Source: Verrucomicrobiota bacterium
Lineage (GTDB): Bacteria > Verrucomicrobiota > Verrucomicrobiia > Limisphaerales > J093
Direction of reading: 5' to 3'
Length of the DNA stretch: 64,000 bases
Assembly: GCA_022710935.1 (NCBI GenBank)
Contig: JAKLFY010000013.1
Span: forward strand, 41,856 to 105,855
Within the stretch, counting starts at the first letter, position 1; the number at the start of each line of letters is the position of its first letter. Shown here piece after piece: positions 16,707-25,667 of this stretch. The notes under the pieces were generated by a model. That model worked only from the letters and a program-made list of their open reading frames with translations. It was not told the DNA's origin and made no database searches. A program made the position numbers and the translations under genes.

Positions 16707-17100
16707 TCGCTCTCCGACTTCTCTTCCTCTCCTCCTCGCGTGTCTGGCGAGCCTCACAGTCCTTGTCCTGTCCGGCTGCGGGAAGGGAGACAGCGGCGCG
16801 ATCGAGGTGACACCTCCGAAGGAGGCCGCATCCACCCTCGAACAGGCTTTCCATCAGGCCCCCGCCCCCGTTCAGGACGAGGTGCGCCAGATTTCAGAGG
16901 CCATGCGGCGCGGCGAGTACGACAAGGCTGTAATGTCGCTCCAGGCCGTCAAGGAACAATCGAATGTCACACTCGAACAGGGAATGGCCGTCCACGGCGC
17001 AATGGTGTCGATGGAAAGCCAGCTCATCCAGGCCATCCAGTCGGGCGACCAGAACGCCCTGCGCGCCTACGAGTTGCTCCGCGCCTTGAAACGGAATTAG
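16657..17100 (+). CDS. Predicted lipoprotein of unknown function
   Basis: A small lipoprotein: LPLLLACLASLTVLVLSGC is a lipobox with a lipidated Cys, followed by about 115 residues (helical, EEAASTLEQAF-like and VMSLQAVKEQSNV, MVSMESQLIQAIQSGD). No family was recognised; the helical C-terminal part could form a small TPR-like or hairpin bundle. Start is unsure: no ATG lies close to the hydrophobic stretch. The nearest in-frame initiator is GTG 16657, which would place a REP element inside the n-region. ATG 16447 with weak GAGAG upstream is also possible but would put two REP palindromes inside the coding sequence. Confidence 0.5.
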   Translation: MTAPHRGKAAANRRTPNRSPTSLPLLLACLASLTVLVLSGCGKGDSGAIEVTPPKEAASTLEQAFHQAPAPVQDEVRQISEAMRRGEYDKAVMSLQAVKEQSNVTLEQGMAVHGAMVSMESQLIQAIQSGDQNALRAYELLRALKRN

Positions 17101-17129
17101 GGGCCGTCAGCCCGCCCCCGGAGTGCGGC

Positions 17130-17243
17130 ACCCGGCCTGCAAAGATGCGGACCCATGCTGTAGGCCGCATGCCCCCGCGCGGCGCAAGGGTGGACATCGG
17201 TGCAGACGCCGGGTCGGGCGACCCGGCCTGCAAAGATGCGGAC
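17130..17243 (+). repeat. Direct repeats of a 23-bp unit, 91 bp apart
   Basis: A 23-bp unit beginning ACCCGGCCTGCAAAGATGCG occurs at 17130-17152 and 17221-17243, each followed at some distance by a (T/G)AGGCCGC motif. It lies in the leader of the Gfo/Idh gene. A related GTAGGCCGGGTC hairpin occurs at 33854-33890. Confidence 0.6.
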
Positions 17244-17315
17244 GGAGGTTGGAGGCCGCGTCCTGCGCGCTGCATTTGGTTGCGCGAATCGGCTCGGCCG
17301 TTCTAGACTCCGCCC

Positions 17316-18521
17316 ATGAATCAGCCTTCCATCGTGCACGCGATGCCGCGCCGCACGTTCCTTGCCACTGCCGCTGCCGCAGGCACCTTCACCATGCTCA
17401 AACCGTCCGCGGCCCTGGCCGATCCCAACAGCGTCCTCGAGATCGGTCTCATCGGCTGCGGCGGACGCGGCGGTTGGATTGCCGACCTCTTCGTGCAAAC
17501 CGGCAAGTATCGACTGGTGGCTTGCGCCGACTATTTCCAGGACCGCATCGATGCCGTGGGCGATAAGTTCAAAATCGAGACCGCCCGCCGCTATGGCGGC
17601 CTGTCGGGTTATAGGCGCCTGCTCGAGAGCAAGCTGGATGCGGTCGTGATCGAGACGCCCCCCTATTTCCACCCCGAGCAGGCCGCGGCGGCTGTCGACG
17701 CCGGCAAGCATGTCTTCTTGGCCAAACCGATCGCCGTGGACGTGCCCGGGTGCCTGAGCATTGGCGAGTCGGGCAGGCGCGCCACGGCGAAGAAGCTGGT
17801 GTTCCTGGTCGATTTTCAAACGCGCGCCAACGAGCTCTATCGCGAGGCCCTGCGGCGAGTGCGCCAGGGCGACATGGGGCGGGTCGTCATGGGCGAGGCC
17901 CATTACCCGTGGTCATCGGGCGGACGCGACCTGCCGCCCGCGTCGATGGAGGAACGGCTGCGGCGCTGGTATCACGTCAAGGAACTGTCGGGCGATTTCA
18001 TTGTCGAACAGGCCATCCACGCGCTGGATGTCGCCACGTGGATCATCGACGCCGATCCGGTGCGGGCGCTGGGATTGGGCGGCCAGAAACTGCGTCCGCA
18101 CGGGAGCATCTGGGACCATTTCTCCGTGAATTACCTCTTTGCCAACGATGTGCCGCTCTCGTTCACGTGCGTCCAGACCATCCCGGAAATGAAGGATGAG
18201 ATCGTCGCGCGGGCTTACGGGTCCGAGGGTTACATCGACACCGACTACTTTGGCAGTGTCTGGATTCGGGGGAACGAGCCGTTCACGGGAGGCAGCACGG
18301 GCAATCTGTACACAACCGGCGCTCAGACGAATATCCACGAGTTTCACCAGTTCATCACCCAGGGCACATGCGACAATCCCACCGTGGCCCCGTCCGTGCG
18401 GTCCAACCTCACCGCCGTCCTCGGTCGGGAAGCCGGCTATCAGGGAGGCGAACTGACCATGGCCGAACTGGTGCGTGAGAACAGGAAACTCGAATTGGAT
18501 TTCCGCGGACTCAAGAGCTAG
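17316..18521 (+). CDS. Tat-exported Gfo/Idh/MocA-family oxidoreductase
   Basis: A 401-residue protein with a twin-arginine-type signal (PRRTFLATAAAAGTF). After it come the Rossmann strand IGLIGCGGRGG (NAD(P)-binding GxGxxG-like), DAVVIETPPYFH and the catalytic-lysine block, here LAKPIAVDV where relatives have EKP. Residues 200 to the end form the GFO_IDH_MocA C-terminal alpha/beta domain, with a GDFIVEQAIHALDVATW motif bearing the conserved His. Exported members with bound NADP act on sugars or inositols; the substrate is not known. The next two genes follow on the same strand at 40 and 22 bp and are probably co-transcribed. Confidence 0.85.
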   Translation: MNQPSIVHAMPRRTFLATAAAAGTFTMLKPSAALADPNSVLEIGLIGCGGRGGWIADLFVQTGKYRLVACADYFQDRIDAVGDKFKIETARRYGGLSGYRRLLESKLDAVVIETPPYFHPEQAAAAVDAGKHVFLAKPIAVDVPGCLSIGESGRRATAKKLVFLVDFQTRANELYREALRRVRQGDMGRVVMGEAHYPWSSGGRDLPPASMEERLRRWYHVKELSGDFIVEQAIHALDVATWIIDADPVRALGLGGQKLRPHGSIWDHFSVNYLFANDVPLSFTCVQTIPEMKDEIVARAYGSEGYIDTDYFGSVWIRGNEPFTGGSTGNLYTTGAQTNIHEFHQFITQGTCDNPTVAPSVRSNLTAVLGREAGYQGGELTMAELVRENRKLELDFRGLKS

Positions 18522-18561
18522 CCAGGCGCGCGATCAGACCAATCCACAACACAATCCTGAT

Positions 18562-19530
18562 ATGAAACTCACTCGTCGTTCGTTCGTGAAAGGAGCGGTA
18601 ATGACCTCGACCGGCGCCGCCTGGGCGTTGACCTCCCCCGGGGCCGGCCGGGCGCACGCCGCCCCCGCGGCCACCGGCAGCGCAAGCGACATGCCTCGAG
18701 GGAAGATCGGCAACCTCGAAATCAGTCGGTTGCTGCTCGGCGGCAACCTGCTCACGCATTACACCCACAGCCGCGACTTGCGTTACGTCTACAACCTCGC
18801 CGCCCATTACAACACCGACGAGAAGATTATGGAAACGCTCGCCCTCGCCGAGGCCCACGGCGTCAACACCCTCTCGATGCACGATCCCCCCCACCCGATG
18901 TCCGTCCTCAAACGCTACCGCCGCGAGCGCGGCGGCAAGATCCAGTGGATTCTTTGCACCACCGCCCCCGTCGAGCCCGACATGGTCAAGTACAGGCACG
19001 CGGTCGAAGGACTGGTCAAGGACGGCGCCGACGCGATCTATCTCTGGGGCGTGCATGGCGACGCCCTCACCAACGCCAGCCGCATCGATCTCATCGCCAA
19101 AGCTGTCGATGTGGCCAAGTCCCTGGGCGTCCCCTCGGGCGTGGGCGCCCATGCACTCGATGTCATTCAGGAATGCGAGAAGAACGGCGTGCAGGCCGAT
19201 TTCTACGTCAAAACGTTTCATCACCACAACTACCCGACCGGCCCGAAGCCCGAGGAGTTGAAGGCGGCGTACAGCGAGTTCCCAGGCTACTGGTGCAAGG
19301 GCCCGACGGAAACCGCGGAGTTCATGAAGACGGTGCAGAAACCCTGGATCGCCTACAAGGTCATGGCGGCAGGCGCCATCCCCCCGGCCGACGCCTTCAA
19401 GTATGTCTTGAACAACGGGGCTGATTTCGTCCTCGCAGGCATGTTTGATTTCGAGATCGCCGAGGACGTCCGCGTCTTCCGCGATACCCTGGCGGCCATC
19501 CCCGAGCGCCCCCGCCCCTGGCGGGCGTGA
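18562..19530 (+). CDS. Tat-exported aldo-keto-reductase-like TIM-barrel protein
   Basis: A 322-residue protein with Tat signal TRRSFVKGAVMTSTGAAWAL and then a domain opening IGNLEISRLLLGGNLL, as in secreted aldo-keto-reductase-like proteins of Planctomycetota and Verrucomicrobiota. The HGVNTLSM segment and later strands (DAIYLWGVHGD, KVMAAGAIPP) fit a TIM barrel. The classical catalytic Asp-Tyr-Lys-His tetrad was not clearly found, so the enzyme may be a lyase, isomerase or non-redox relative. Start ATG 18562 is preferred over upstream in-frame codons because it gives a correct Tat signal. It sits between the Gfo/Idh gene and the beta-helix fusion. Confidence 0.7.
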   Translation: MKLTRRSFVKGAVMTSTGAAWALTSPGAGRAHAAPAATGSASDMPRGKIGNLEISRLLLGGNLLTHYTHSRDLRYVYNLAAHYNTDEKIMETLALAEAHGVNTLSMHDPPHPMSVLKRYRRERGGKIQWILCTTAPVEPDMVKYRHAVEGLVKDGADAIYLWGVHGDALTNASRIDLIAKAVDVAKSLGVPSGVGAHALDVIQECEKNGVQADFYVKTFHHHNYPTGPKPEELKAAYSEFPGYWCKGPTETAEFMKTVQKPWIAYKVMAAGAIPPADAFKYVLNNGADFVLAGMFDFEIAEDVRVFRDTLAAIPERPRPWRA

Positions 19531-19552
19531 CCGGTGACAACCACGTCTTCCC

Positions 19553-21652
19553 ATGCTCACACGCGTCCATCTCTGGCTCCTCTTCGCTCTCGTGGCGTGT
19601 CTGCCGTCCCGCGCCGCCGAGCCGGCGTGGCCGCTCTTCGCGTTGTGCATGGACACTCATGACGCGCGCAAACGGTCGCTCGCCGAACAGGCCCAGATGC
19701 TCAAAGAACTCGGTTACGCCGGCGCCGGGCACCTGTGGCTCGACCAGGTGCCGGAACGGCTGAGCACACTCGATGCCGCCGGACTCAAGCTCTACCAGAT
19801 CTACATCCGTCTCAGCATCGCTCCCGACGCCGCGCCGCCCTATGAGGCACGCCTCAAGGAAACACTTCCCCTGCTCCGCGGGCGCAACACCATGCTCGCC
19901 CTGCTCGTGACAGGTGGGAAACCGTCCGACCCCGCCGGCGACGCGCGCGCGGTCGAACTCGTCCGCGAGATCGCCGCCCTCGCGGCGCCGCATGGCATCG
20001 CGATCGCCCTCTATCCCCACGTGAACGACTGGCTCGAACGCGTCGAGGACGCGCTGCGCGTCGCGACCCAGGCCGACCGTCCGAACGTGGGGGTGATGTT
20101 CAACCTCTGTCATTGGCTCAAGGTGGATGAGGAAAAGAACCTCGAACCGTTGCTCGAAGCGGTCGGCCCCCGCCTGTTCGCCGTCAGCATCAACGGTTCG
20201 GACGGCAGCGCCGAGGTGAAATCGGGCACCGGCCGCTGGATCGAGCCGCTCGATACCGGGAGTTACGACCTGGCCGGTCTGCTGGGCTCTCTGCGCAAAG
20301 TCGGTTACAAGGGGCCCGTGGGCCTGCAATGCTACGGGATCCCCGGAGACGCCCGCGACCACCTCGCCCGCTCCATGGCCGCCTGGCGCGCCATGGTCCC
20401 GACGACACCGGATTCCTCGCCAGGGGTGGACGAGCAGCAGGTCCCGCGCGCCATGCGCTCGGCCATGAAAGACCGGCCGCACCTGCGCGTCGGTGTGCGG
20501 GACGCGGACATCGTGGGCAGCGACAACCGCGCATTGCAGGCGGCGGTCGATTACGTGGCCGGCCTGGGCGGCGGCGCGGTCGAGATCGGCGCGGGCGAGT
20601 ACACGATGCGCGATTCTCTCCATCTGCGCCCGTTCGTCACCGTCCGCGGCGTGAAGGGCAAGACAGTGCTGCGCAAGGCCAAGGCGGCGGTCTCGCCGCT
20701 GGCCCTCGATGGCGATTACGGCGAGGAACAGATCACCGTGGCCGATCCGGATGGTTTCCGGATCGGGGATGGGGTGGCCATCTGGGACAGTCACTCCGGC
20801 GGATTCCACACCACCGTCGCGCGGATCACAGGCCGCAACGGCAACACGTTTTCGATCAGCAAGCCCCTCAACGCCGACTGCATGATCGCCAACCGCGCGC
20901 AGGCGGCCACGGTGTTCCCCGTCGTCAGCGGCTATGATCTCGAAGGGGCGCGCATCGAGGATCTGGTGATCGAGGGCAACAAGGGCGCCAACGTGGCCCT
21001 GAACGGATGCCGCGGCGCCGGCATCTTCCTCTATCGCGGCTTTGGGACGGTGATCGAGCGTTGCGTGGTGCGCGACTATCACGGCGACGGCTTGAGCTTC
21101 CAGCAGTCCAACGACGTCGTCGTTCAGGATTGCGTCATCGAAGGAAACGCGGCCTTGGGGCTGCACCCGGGGAGCGGTTCCCAGCGCCCCGTGGTCCGGC
21201 GCTGCATCGCCCGCCACAACGGAGAAGACGGTTTGTTCCTCTGCTGGCGCGTCCGGCACGGTCTGTTCGAGAACAACCTCATCGAAAACAACGGCCGCTT
21301 TGGCATCTCGATTGGCCACAAGGACAGCGACAACCTGCTCCGGGAAAACGAGGTGCGGGCCAACCGCCAGGACGGCGTCTTCTTCCGCGAGGAAACCCTC
21401 GGCATGGCCGCCCACCGGAATCGACTCGAACGAAACGTGATCGAGAACAACGGCCAGGCCAACGACGTCGCGGGCATCCGCGTGCGCGGCCAGACACGGG
21501 ACCTCGTCTTCCGCCACAACACGATCCGCGACACGCGTTCCCCTGAAGCGCGCAAACAGACCGTGGGGATTCGAATCGAGGCGGGCGCCGGCCCTGTGAT
21601 GCTGGAAGACAACCAGATCGAGGCGGATGTGACGATCGAAGATCGCCGCTAA
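19553..21652 (+). CDS. Secreted fusion: sugar-isomerase-like TIM barrel + right-handed parallel beta-helix
   Basis: A 699-residue protein with a signal peptide (HLWLLFALVACLPSRAAE). Residues 25-285 resemble xylose-isomerase-like/AP endonuclease 2 TIM barrels: ELGYAGAGHLWLD, HGIAIALYPHVNDWLERVEDALR, NVGVMFNLCHWLK, and LAGLLGSLRKVGYKGPVGLQCYG. From about residue 310 there is a parallel beta-helix, as in pectate-lyase/PL6-like and mannuronan-epimerase-like proteins: NRALQAAVDYVAGLGGG (cap helix), then repeated turns such as LENNLIENNGRFGISIGH and GLHPGSGSQRPVVRRC. Such a combination suggests binding or cleavage of a polysaccharide joined to sugar isomerisation, but activity is inferred. It is the last gene of the Tat-exported set. 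Confidence 0.7.
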   Translation: MLTRVHLWLLFALVACLPSRAAEPAWPLFALCMDTHDARKRSLAEQAQMLKELGYAGAGHLWLDQVPERLSTLDAAGLKLYQIYIRLSIAPDAAPPYEARLKETLPLLRGRNTMLALLVTGGKPSDPAGDARAVELVREIAALAAPHGIAIALYPHVNDWLERVEDALRVATQADRPNVGVMFNLCHWLKVDEEKNLEPLLEAVGPRLFAVSINGSDGSAEVKSGTGRWIEPLDTGSYDLAGLLGSLRKVGYKGPVGLQCYGIPGDARDHLARSMAAWRAMVPTTPDSSPGVDEQQVPRAMRSAMKDRPHLRVGVRDADIVGSDNRALQAAVDYVAGLGGGAVEIGAGEYTMRDSLHLRPFVTVRGVKGKTVLRKAKAAVSPLALDGDYGEEQITVADPDGFRIGDGVAIWDSHSGGFHTTVARITGRNGNTFSISKPLNADCMIANRAQAATVFPVVSGYDLEGARIEDLVIEGNKGANVALNGCRGAGIFLYRGFGTVIERCVVRDYHGDGLSFQQSNDVVVQDCVIEGNAALGLHPGSGSQRPVVRRCIARHNGEDGLFLCWRVRHGLFENNLIENNGRFGISIGHKDSDNLLRENEVRANRQDGVFFREETLGMAAHRNRLERNVIENNGQANDVAGIRVRGQTRDLVFRHNTIRDTRSPEARKQTVGIRIEAGAGPVMLEDNQIEADVTIEDRR

Positions 21653-21653
21653 C

Positions 21654-22976
21654 CTACCCGCCTTCTTCAGACACGCCCCAGAGCCAACCCAGCAGCCAGA
21701 AGGCGGTGCCGCCGAGGGCGGGGATGTAGAGGCCGAACTCGACTCCGCTCTGCAACACCCAGCCGAATACTCCAAGCCATACCGCAAATCGCATCCGGTT
21801 GGCGCCGCACCGCCGGTAGAGCAGGACGGCCAACCCGATCACAAACGTGCCGTAGGTCGCCAGCCCGACAAAGCCCGAGTCGGACGCCTGTTCGAGATAA
21901 TCGTTGTGGGTCAGTCGGGCCATCTCCGCTTCCGGCGGTTTGATCTGGCGATAGGCCACTGCAAAAGTCCCCGGCCCCGAGCCGAAGACGGGGCGATCGG
22001 CAAAGGTCTTCCAGGCTGCCCGCCAATACTCCGCGCGGGCGCTGACGCTGGTGGCGCCTCTCTGGAAATAGCCCGAGAACCGGACGAAGAAAGCCAGGAG
22101 CCCAAGGCTCACCAGGCCGATGATGATGGCTGCCCGCCATCGCTTCTCGAGCGGCGCGCGCAGCAGCACCACCACCAGCATGACCAGGGCGATCAACCAG
22201 CCCGCCTTCGATCCCGACCAGTAAAGACAAGCCAATCCGCACACCGCGAGAAGTCCGGCGATCACGCCCCGGGCCGCCGGGCTCAGCCAGGTGGCGCGCT
22301 GCCATGTCACCACCAGCAAAGGCGGCAGCAGCAGGATCAGGACCCCGGCCAGCGTGTTCGGGTATAACAGGGTGGCGAAGATGCGGTCGCTTCCCAATCG
22401 TTTCAGGTGCTCCGCGGGCAGGTTCTCCCAGCCGGGTTGCGAATAGACGAATTGCCGCGTGGCCTCGAGACCGCCGAGCCGCTGATCGAATCCGGTCCAC
22501 ACCATCAGCGCAAAACCCAACGCCACGCCCCCCCAGAACAAACCGATGCGCCGGACGGGAGCGAGGGCAAACAGGCCCAGATAGAAACCGGCGAGAACGG
22601 CGTGGAAGTGAATCAGCGTGACGCGCGTCAGCCGGGCGTCGATCGTGTGCGCGGCGGCGACCCACTGCCATGCCAACCAGCACAGGGGGAGGAAAACCAG
22701 CCACCGCGGACGGGGCAGGGTCCATCGTGCGGCAAGGAGCCCGACCATTGCCAGGCCCGCCAGCATCACGTAGGACCAGCGCAGCGGCCACGACTGGAAC
22801 ACGACTTCGAGGGCGCTGCCCGGCACAGGGATGAGATGGTCGAGAATGGCCGGGTTCCCAAACTTGAGCAGGCTGAACCCAATGTAGAGCCCGGCGAGGA
22901 TCGCGAAGACGCTGCCTCCCATCCCGGTTGCCGCGGACGGAGCCCGTTGCGGCTCGATCGTGTGCCCCTCGCTCAC
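21654..22976 (-). CDS. O-antigen ligase/polymerase-like membrane protein
   Basis: A 440-residue polytopic membrane protein of the O-antigen ligase/Wzy_C family. About 11 hydrophobic segments are visible, with the diagnostic periplasmic loop GSGPGTFAVAYRQIKPPEAE followed by LTHNDYLEQASDSGFVGL. Likely joins or polymerises glycan chains in the envelope. The GTG start at 22976 overlaps the stop of holB by 4 bases (GTGA), so the two are translationally coupled. A long open frame continues upstream through holB in another frame and is an artefact of GC content. Function partner genes for O-antigen are not nearby, apart from manC 11 kb away. Confidence 0.8.
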   Translation of the reverse strand: MSEGHTIEPQRAPSAATGMGGSVFAILAGLYIGFSLLKFGNPAILDHLIPVPGSALEVVFQSWPLRWSYVMLAGLAMVGLLAARWTLPRPRWLVFLPLCWLAWQWVAAAHTIDARLTRVTLIHFHAVLAGFYLGLFALAPVRRIGLFWGGVALGFALMVWTGFDQRLGGLEATRQFVYSQPGWENLPAEHLKRLGSDRIFATLLYPNTLAGVLILLLPPLLVVTWQRATWLSPAARGVIAGLLAVCGLACLYWSGSKAGWLIALVMLVVVLLRAPLEKRWRAAIIIGLVSLGLLAFFVRFSGYFQRGATSVSARAEYWRAAWKTFADRPVFGSGPGTFAVAYRQIKPPEAEMARLTHNDYLEQASDSGFVGLATYGTFVIGLAVLLYRRCGANRMRFAVWLGVFGWVLQSGVEFGLYIPALGGTAFWLLGWLWGVSEEGG

Positions 22977-24007
22977 AGCTTCAACTTCAGCAGCCCGACT
23001 TCGAGGGCGAGTGCCTCCTGGACATTCGAGCCGAGCAACCACTGCGTCCGCTCGATGACCCCAAGGTTCTCCATCGCGTCCCGAGGCGAGACGCGCCCAG
23101 CCACCGCGCCGGACTCGGTTTCGAGTTCGGGGTAGGCGAGCGAGCGACCGGCGATCTGCTCCCCCTGGATCCAGACGTCCCGCAGCCACCATTGCAGACA
23201 GGCGAGAAGCTCTCCGCGCTGCCGGCGATACTCGGCTTCGGTGGCCGCCGCCAGCTCGGTCTCCCATCGGTCGCGCAGCTCCGGATCGACATCCTCGTAC
23301 CGCTGCAGGGGGGACCGGGCCGTCAACTGCTCGGATATCCGGGCTTTCAAACGGGCCAGCTCCGCCAGCAACGATCCCAACAACCGGTATCGCCCCAGCA
23401 AACTCTGCTGTCGCGCCGCAGCCGCGCCAGCGAAGGCCCGCAGCCAATCGAGCTGCTCGGGCTGGCGCGGCCCGCCCGTGTCGCCCGCGAAGCTCAGCCG
23501 CAGGCAGCGCGAAAGCACCGTTTCGAGCACCCGCTGCGGCTCGGTCGTCAGGAGCATCAGCACCGACTTCGCGGGCGGCTCTTCGAGTGTCTTCAGAAAC
23601 GCGTTGGCCGCGCCGGGAGTCATGCGGTCCGCGGCCACGACCACGGCGACTTTGTAGAGGCCTTCGGCCGGCTTGAGATGCATCGTATGGACCAGATCGC
23701 GGACCTGCTCGATGCTGACCAGGCGCGTCTTGGATTCGGGACGCAGCCATTGGACGTCGGCGTGAATGTCCTCGCTGATCTTGCGGCAGGCCGTGCAGGC
23801 GTCGCAGCAATCCAACGGAAGCCCGTTGGCCGCCTGGCGGGGCGGAGCCTGGCAGTTGAGAGTCTTGGCCAGCGTCTTCGCCACCGTCTCCAGCTCCGCA
23901 AGGCGGCTGCCCGAAAAAAGATAGGCGTGCCCCAACCGCCCGCGCTCGAGGCTCCGCTCAAGCAGCGCCACCACATGCCCCTGCTCCGTATGCTGACGGA
24001 AACTCAT
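22973..24007 (-). CDS. holB: DNA polymerase III delta-prime subunit (clamp loader)
   Basis: A 344-residue clamp-loader subunit. Residues 20-180 show the AAA+ core: RLGHAYLFSGS (degenerate P-loop without GKS/T), the cysteine module with C52, C67/C68, C71 and C74, then EDIHADVQWLRPESKTRLVSIEQVR and RMTPGAANAFLKTLEEPP (Walker B/sensor 1 region) and RVLETVLSRC. Loss of the Walker A lysine is normal for delta-prime. Start ATG 24007 lies 4 bp after the rhaB stop, and the end overlaps the O-antigen ligase-like gene, so a three-gene minus-strand transcript is likely. The operon partners have no obvious link to replication. Confidence 0.85.
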   Translation of the reverse strand: MSFRQHTEQGHVVALLERSLERGRLGHAYLFSGSRLAELETVAKTLAKTLNCQAPPRQAANGLPLDCCDACTACRKISEDIHADVQWLRPESKTRLVSIEQVRDLVHTMHLKPAEGLYKVAVVVAADRMTPGAANAFLKTLEEPPAKSVLMLLTTEPQRVLETVLSRCLRLSFAGDTGGPRQPEQLDWLRAFAGAAAARQQSLLGRYRLLGSLLAELARLKARISEQLTARSPLQRYEDVDPELRDRWETELAAATEAEYRRQRGELLACLQWWLRDVWIQGEQIAGRSLAYPELETESGAVAGRVSPRDAMENLGVIERTQWLLGSNVQEALALEVGLLKLKL

Positions 24008-24011
24008 GACG

Positions 24012-25493
24012 TCACCCCCCGACCAGCCCGACGAACCGCCGATACGCGTCGTCCCAAACGGAGGCATCGCATGGCTGGACCGTCGCCGTCTCGAACGAAT
24101 CCCCCACCACTTGCCGCGCCGCCTCGATCGATGGCAAGTCGCCCATCGCCAGCGCCTGCACCAGAATGTTGCCAGCCGCCGTCGCCTCGACCGGGCCGGT
24201 CACGACCGGGATCTGCAGGGCGTTGGCCGTGAACTGATTCAAAAGGGCATTCTTGCTCCCGCCCCCGACAATGTGGAGTCGCTGCGTCTTGCGCCCGGTC
24301 AATTGGTCGACCAGGCCCAGGGTGCGGCGATAGAGCAACGCCAGGCTCTCGAGGATGCAGCGCACAAACGCGCCCGGCGTTTCCGGAACGGGCTGCCGGT
24401 GCTCGCGACAAAAGGCCGCGATCTTCGCCGGCATGTCGCCCGGGCTCAGGAACCGGTCGTCCGCGGGCTTGATGAGCGTGACAAAAGCCGGCGCCTCGGC
24501 GGCCAGGCGCGTCAGGGCGGCATAGTCGTAGTCCGCGCCGGCGTTCGCCCACTCGCGGCGGCATTCCTGCACCAGCCACAGGCCGATGATGTTCTTCAGG
24601 AGGCGCACGGAACTCCCGTAGCCGATCTCGTTCGTGAAGTTCAACTCGCGGCAGACGTCGTTGATCACGGGCGTCTCGAGCTCGACTCCCATCAGCGACC
24701 ACGTGCCGGAACTGAGATACGCCCAGTCCGAGCCCGCGCCCGGCACGGCCGCCACCGCCGCGCCCGTGTCGTGCGAGCACGAAGCCACAACCTCGATCCC
24801 CGTCAGTCCCGTCCGGCGCGCCAGATCCGCCCGCAAAGGCCCCAGACGCGACCCCGAGCGGACGATGGGCGGGAAGATGCCCGCCGGCAACCCGAGCCGC
24901 GCGATCAGCTTGCGAGACCAATCCTTCGTGCGCGGGTCGTAAAGCTGGGTCGTGCTGGCAAGCGATTCCTCGAATCGGGCCACGCCCGAAAGCCACTGGT
25001 TGAACCCGTCGCCAATGCCCAGAATCATCCGCGCCCGCTCGAGGCGCTCAGGCGATTCCGCCGCAAGCTGAAAAATCGTGTTGAATTGCAGAAACTGCAG
25101 ACCGGTCTCGGCGAAGATCTCCGGCCAGCTCACCTTGGCGTAGACGTTCCTCACCCCGACCGGACACCGCGCATCCCGGTAATGAAACGTCGGCTCGATG
25201 ATCGCGCCCGACGCGTCGTAGAGAAGATAGTCCACACCCCACGAGTCGGCGCTGATGCTGGCAATGGGCGCGCCGCGGCGCGCGGCGATCCCAAGCCCGG
25301 TCTCGAGTTCCCCGAACAGACGTGGGATGTCCCAATGGAGGGAACTGCCGGCCGTGACCGGGCCGTTCTTGAACCGATGCAGTTCTTCGAGCGTCAGTGT
25401 CCCGTTGTCCAGTGTGCCCAGCATCAGGCGCCCGCTCTCGGCGCCCAGGTCGCAGGCAAGGTAGTGTTTTCTCATGCGGCTCAAGACCTGCAT
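24012..25493 (-). CDS. rhaB: Rhamnulokinase-like FGGY sugar kinase
   Basis: A 493-residue FGGY kinase. The N-terminal ATPase strand YLACDLGAESGRLMLG, the LHWDIPRLF segment, ISADSWGVDYLL, and the C-terminal LHIVGGGSKNALLNQFTANALQIPVVTGPVEATAAGN match rhamnulokinases, which phosphorylate L-rhamnulose. Length is typical (about 490). The start ATG 25493 is decided by GGAGG five bases upstream; the open frame continues upstream without support. No rhaA or rhaD homologue is in view, so other FGGY substrates such as fuculose are possible. Downstream holB follows with a 4-bp gap. Confidence 0.8.
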   Translation of the reverse strand: MQVLSRMRKHYLACDLGAESGRLMLGTLDNGTLTLEELHRFKNGPVTAGSSLHWDIPRLFGELETGLGIAARRGAPIASISADSWGVDYLLYDASGAIIEPTFHYRDARCPVGVRNVYAKVSWPEIFAETGLQFLQFNTIFQLAAESPERLERARMILGIGDGFNQWLSGVARFEESLASTTQLYDPRTKDWSRKLIARLGLPAGIFPPIVRSGSRLGPLRADLARRTGLTGIEVVASCSHDTGAAVAAVPGAGSDWAYLSSGTWSLMGVELETPVINDVCRELNFTNEIGYGSSVRLLKNIIGLWLVQECRREWANAGADYDYAALTRLAAEAPAFVTLIKPADDRFLSPGDMPAKIAAFCREHRQPVPETPGAFVRCILESLALLYRRTLGLVDQLTGRKTQRLHIVGGGSKNALLNQFTANALQIPVVTGPVEATAAGNILVQALAMGDLPSIEAARQVVGDSFETATVQPCDASVWDDAYRRFVGLVGG

Positions 25494-25667
25494 TTGATCC
25501 TCCGCTCCCCTTCCCTTCAAGCCGGAACTCCGCGAGAAGGCGCGTTTCTCAATCCGATTCCGCTGAAAGCCGATCCTGGTTTCGCGTGGCGGTCCGGAGC
25601 CCGCGGAGGCCGGCCGATGACCCGCAGCGCACGCGCCGCGCCGCCAGGCCGAGGATGCAATTGTCAA

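Noticed and set aside
19397..21787. 796-codon minus-strand frame opposite the TIM barrel/beta-helix gene
   Set aside because: Antisense by base composition; no domain, no ribosome-binding site.
22977..23810. Upstream extension of the O-antigen ligase frame through holB
   Set aside because: The segment is Arg/Gly-rich and antisense in pattern to nothing known; GTG overlap with the holB stop explains the true start.
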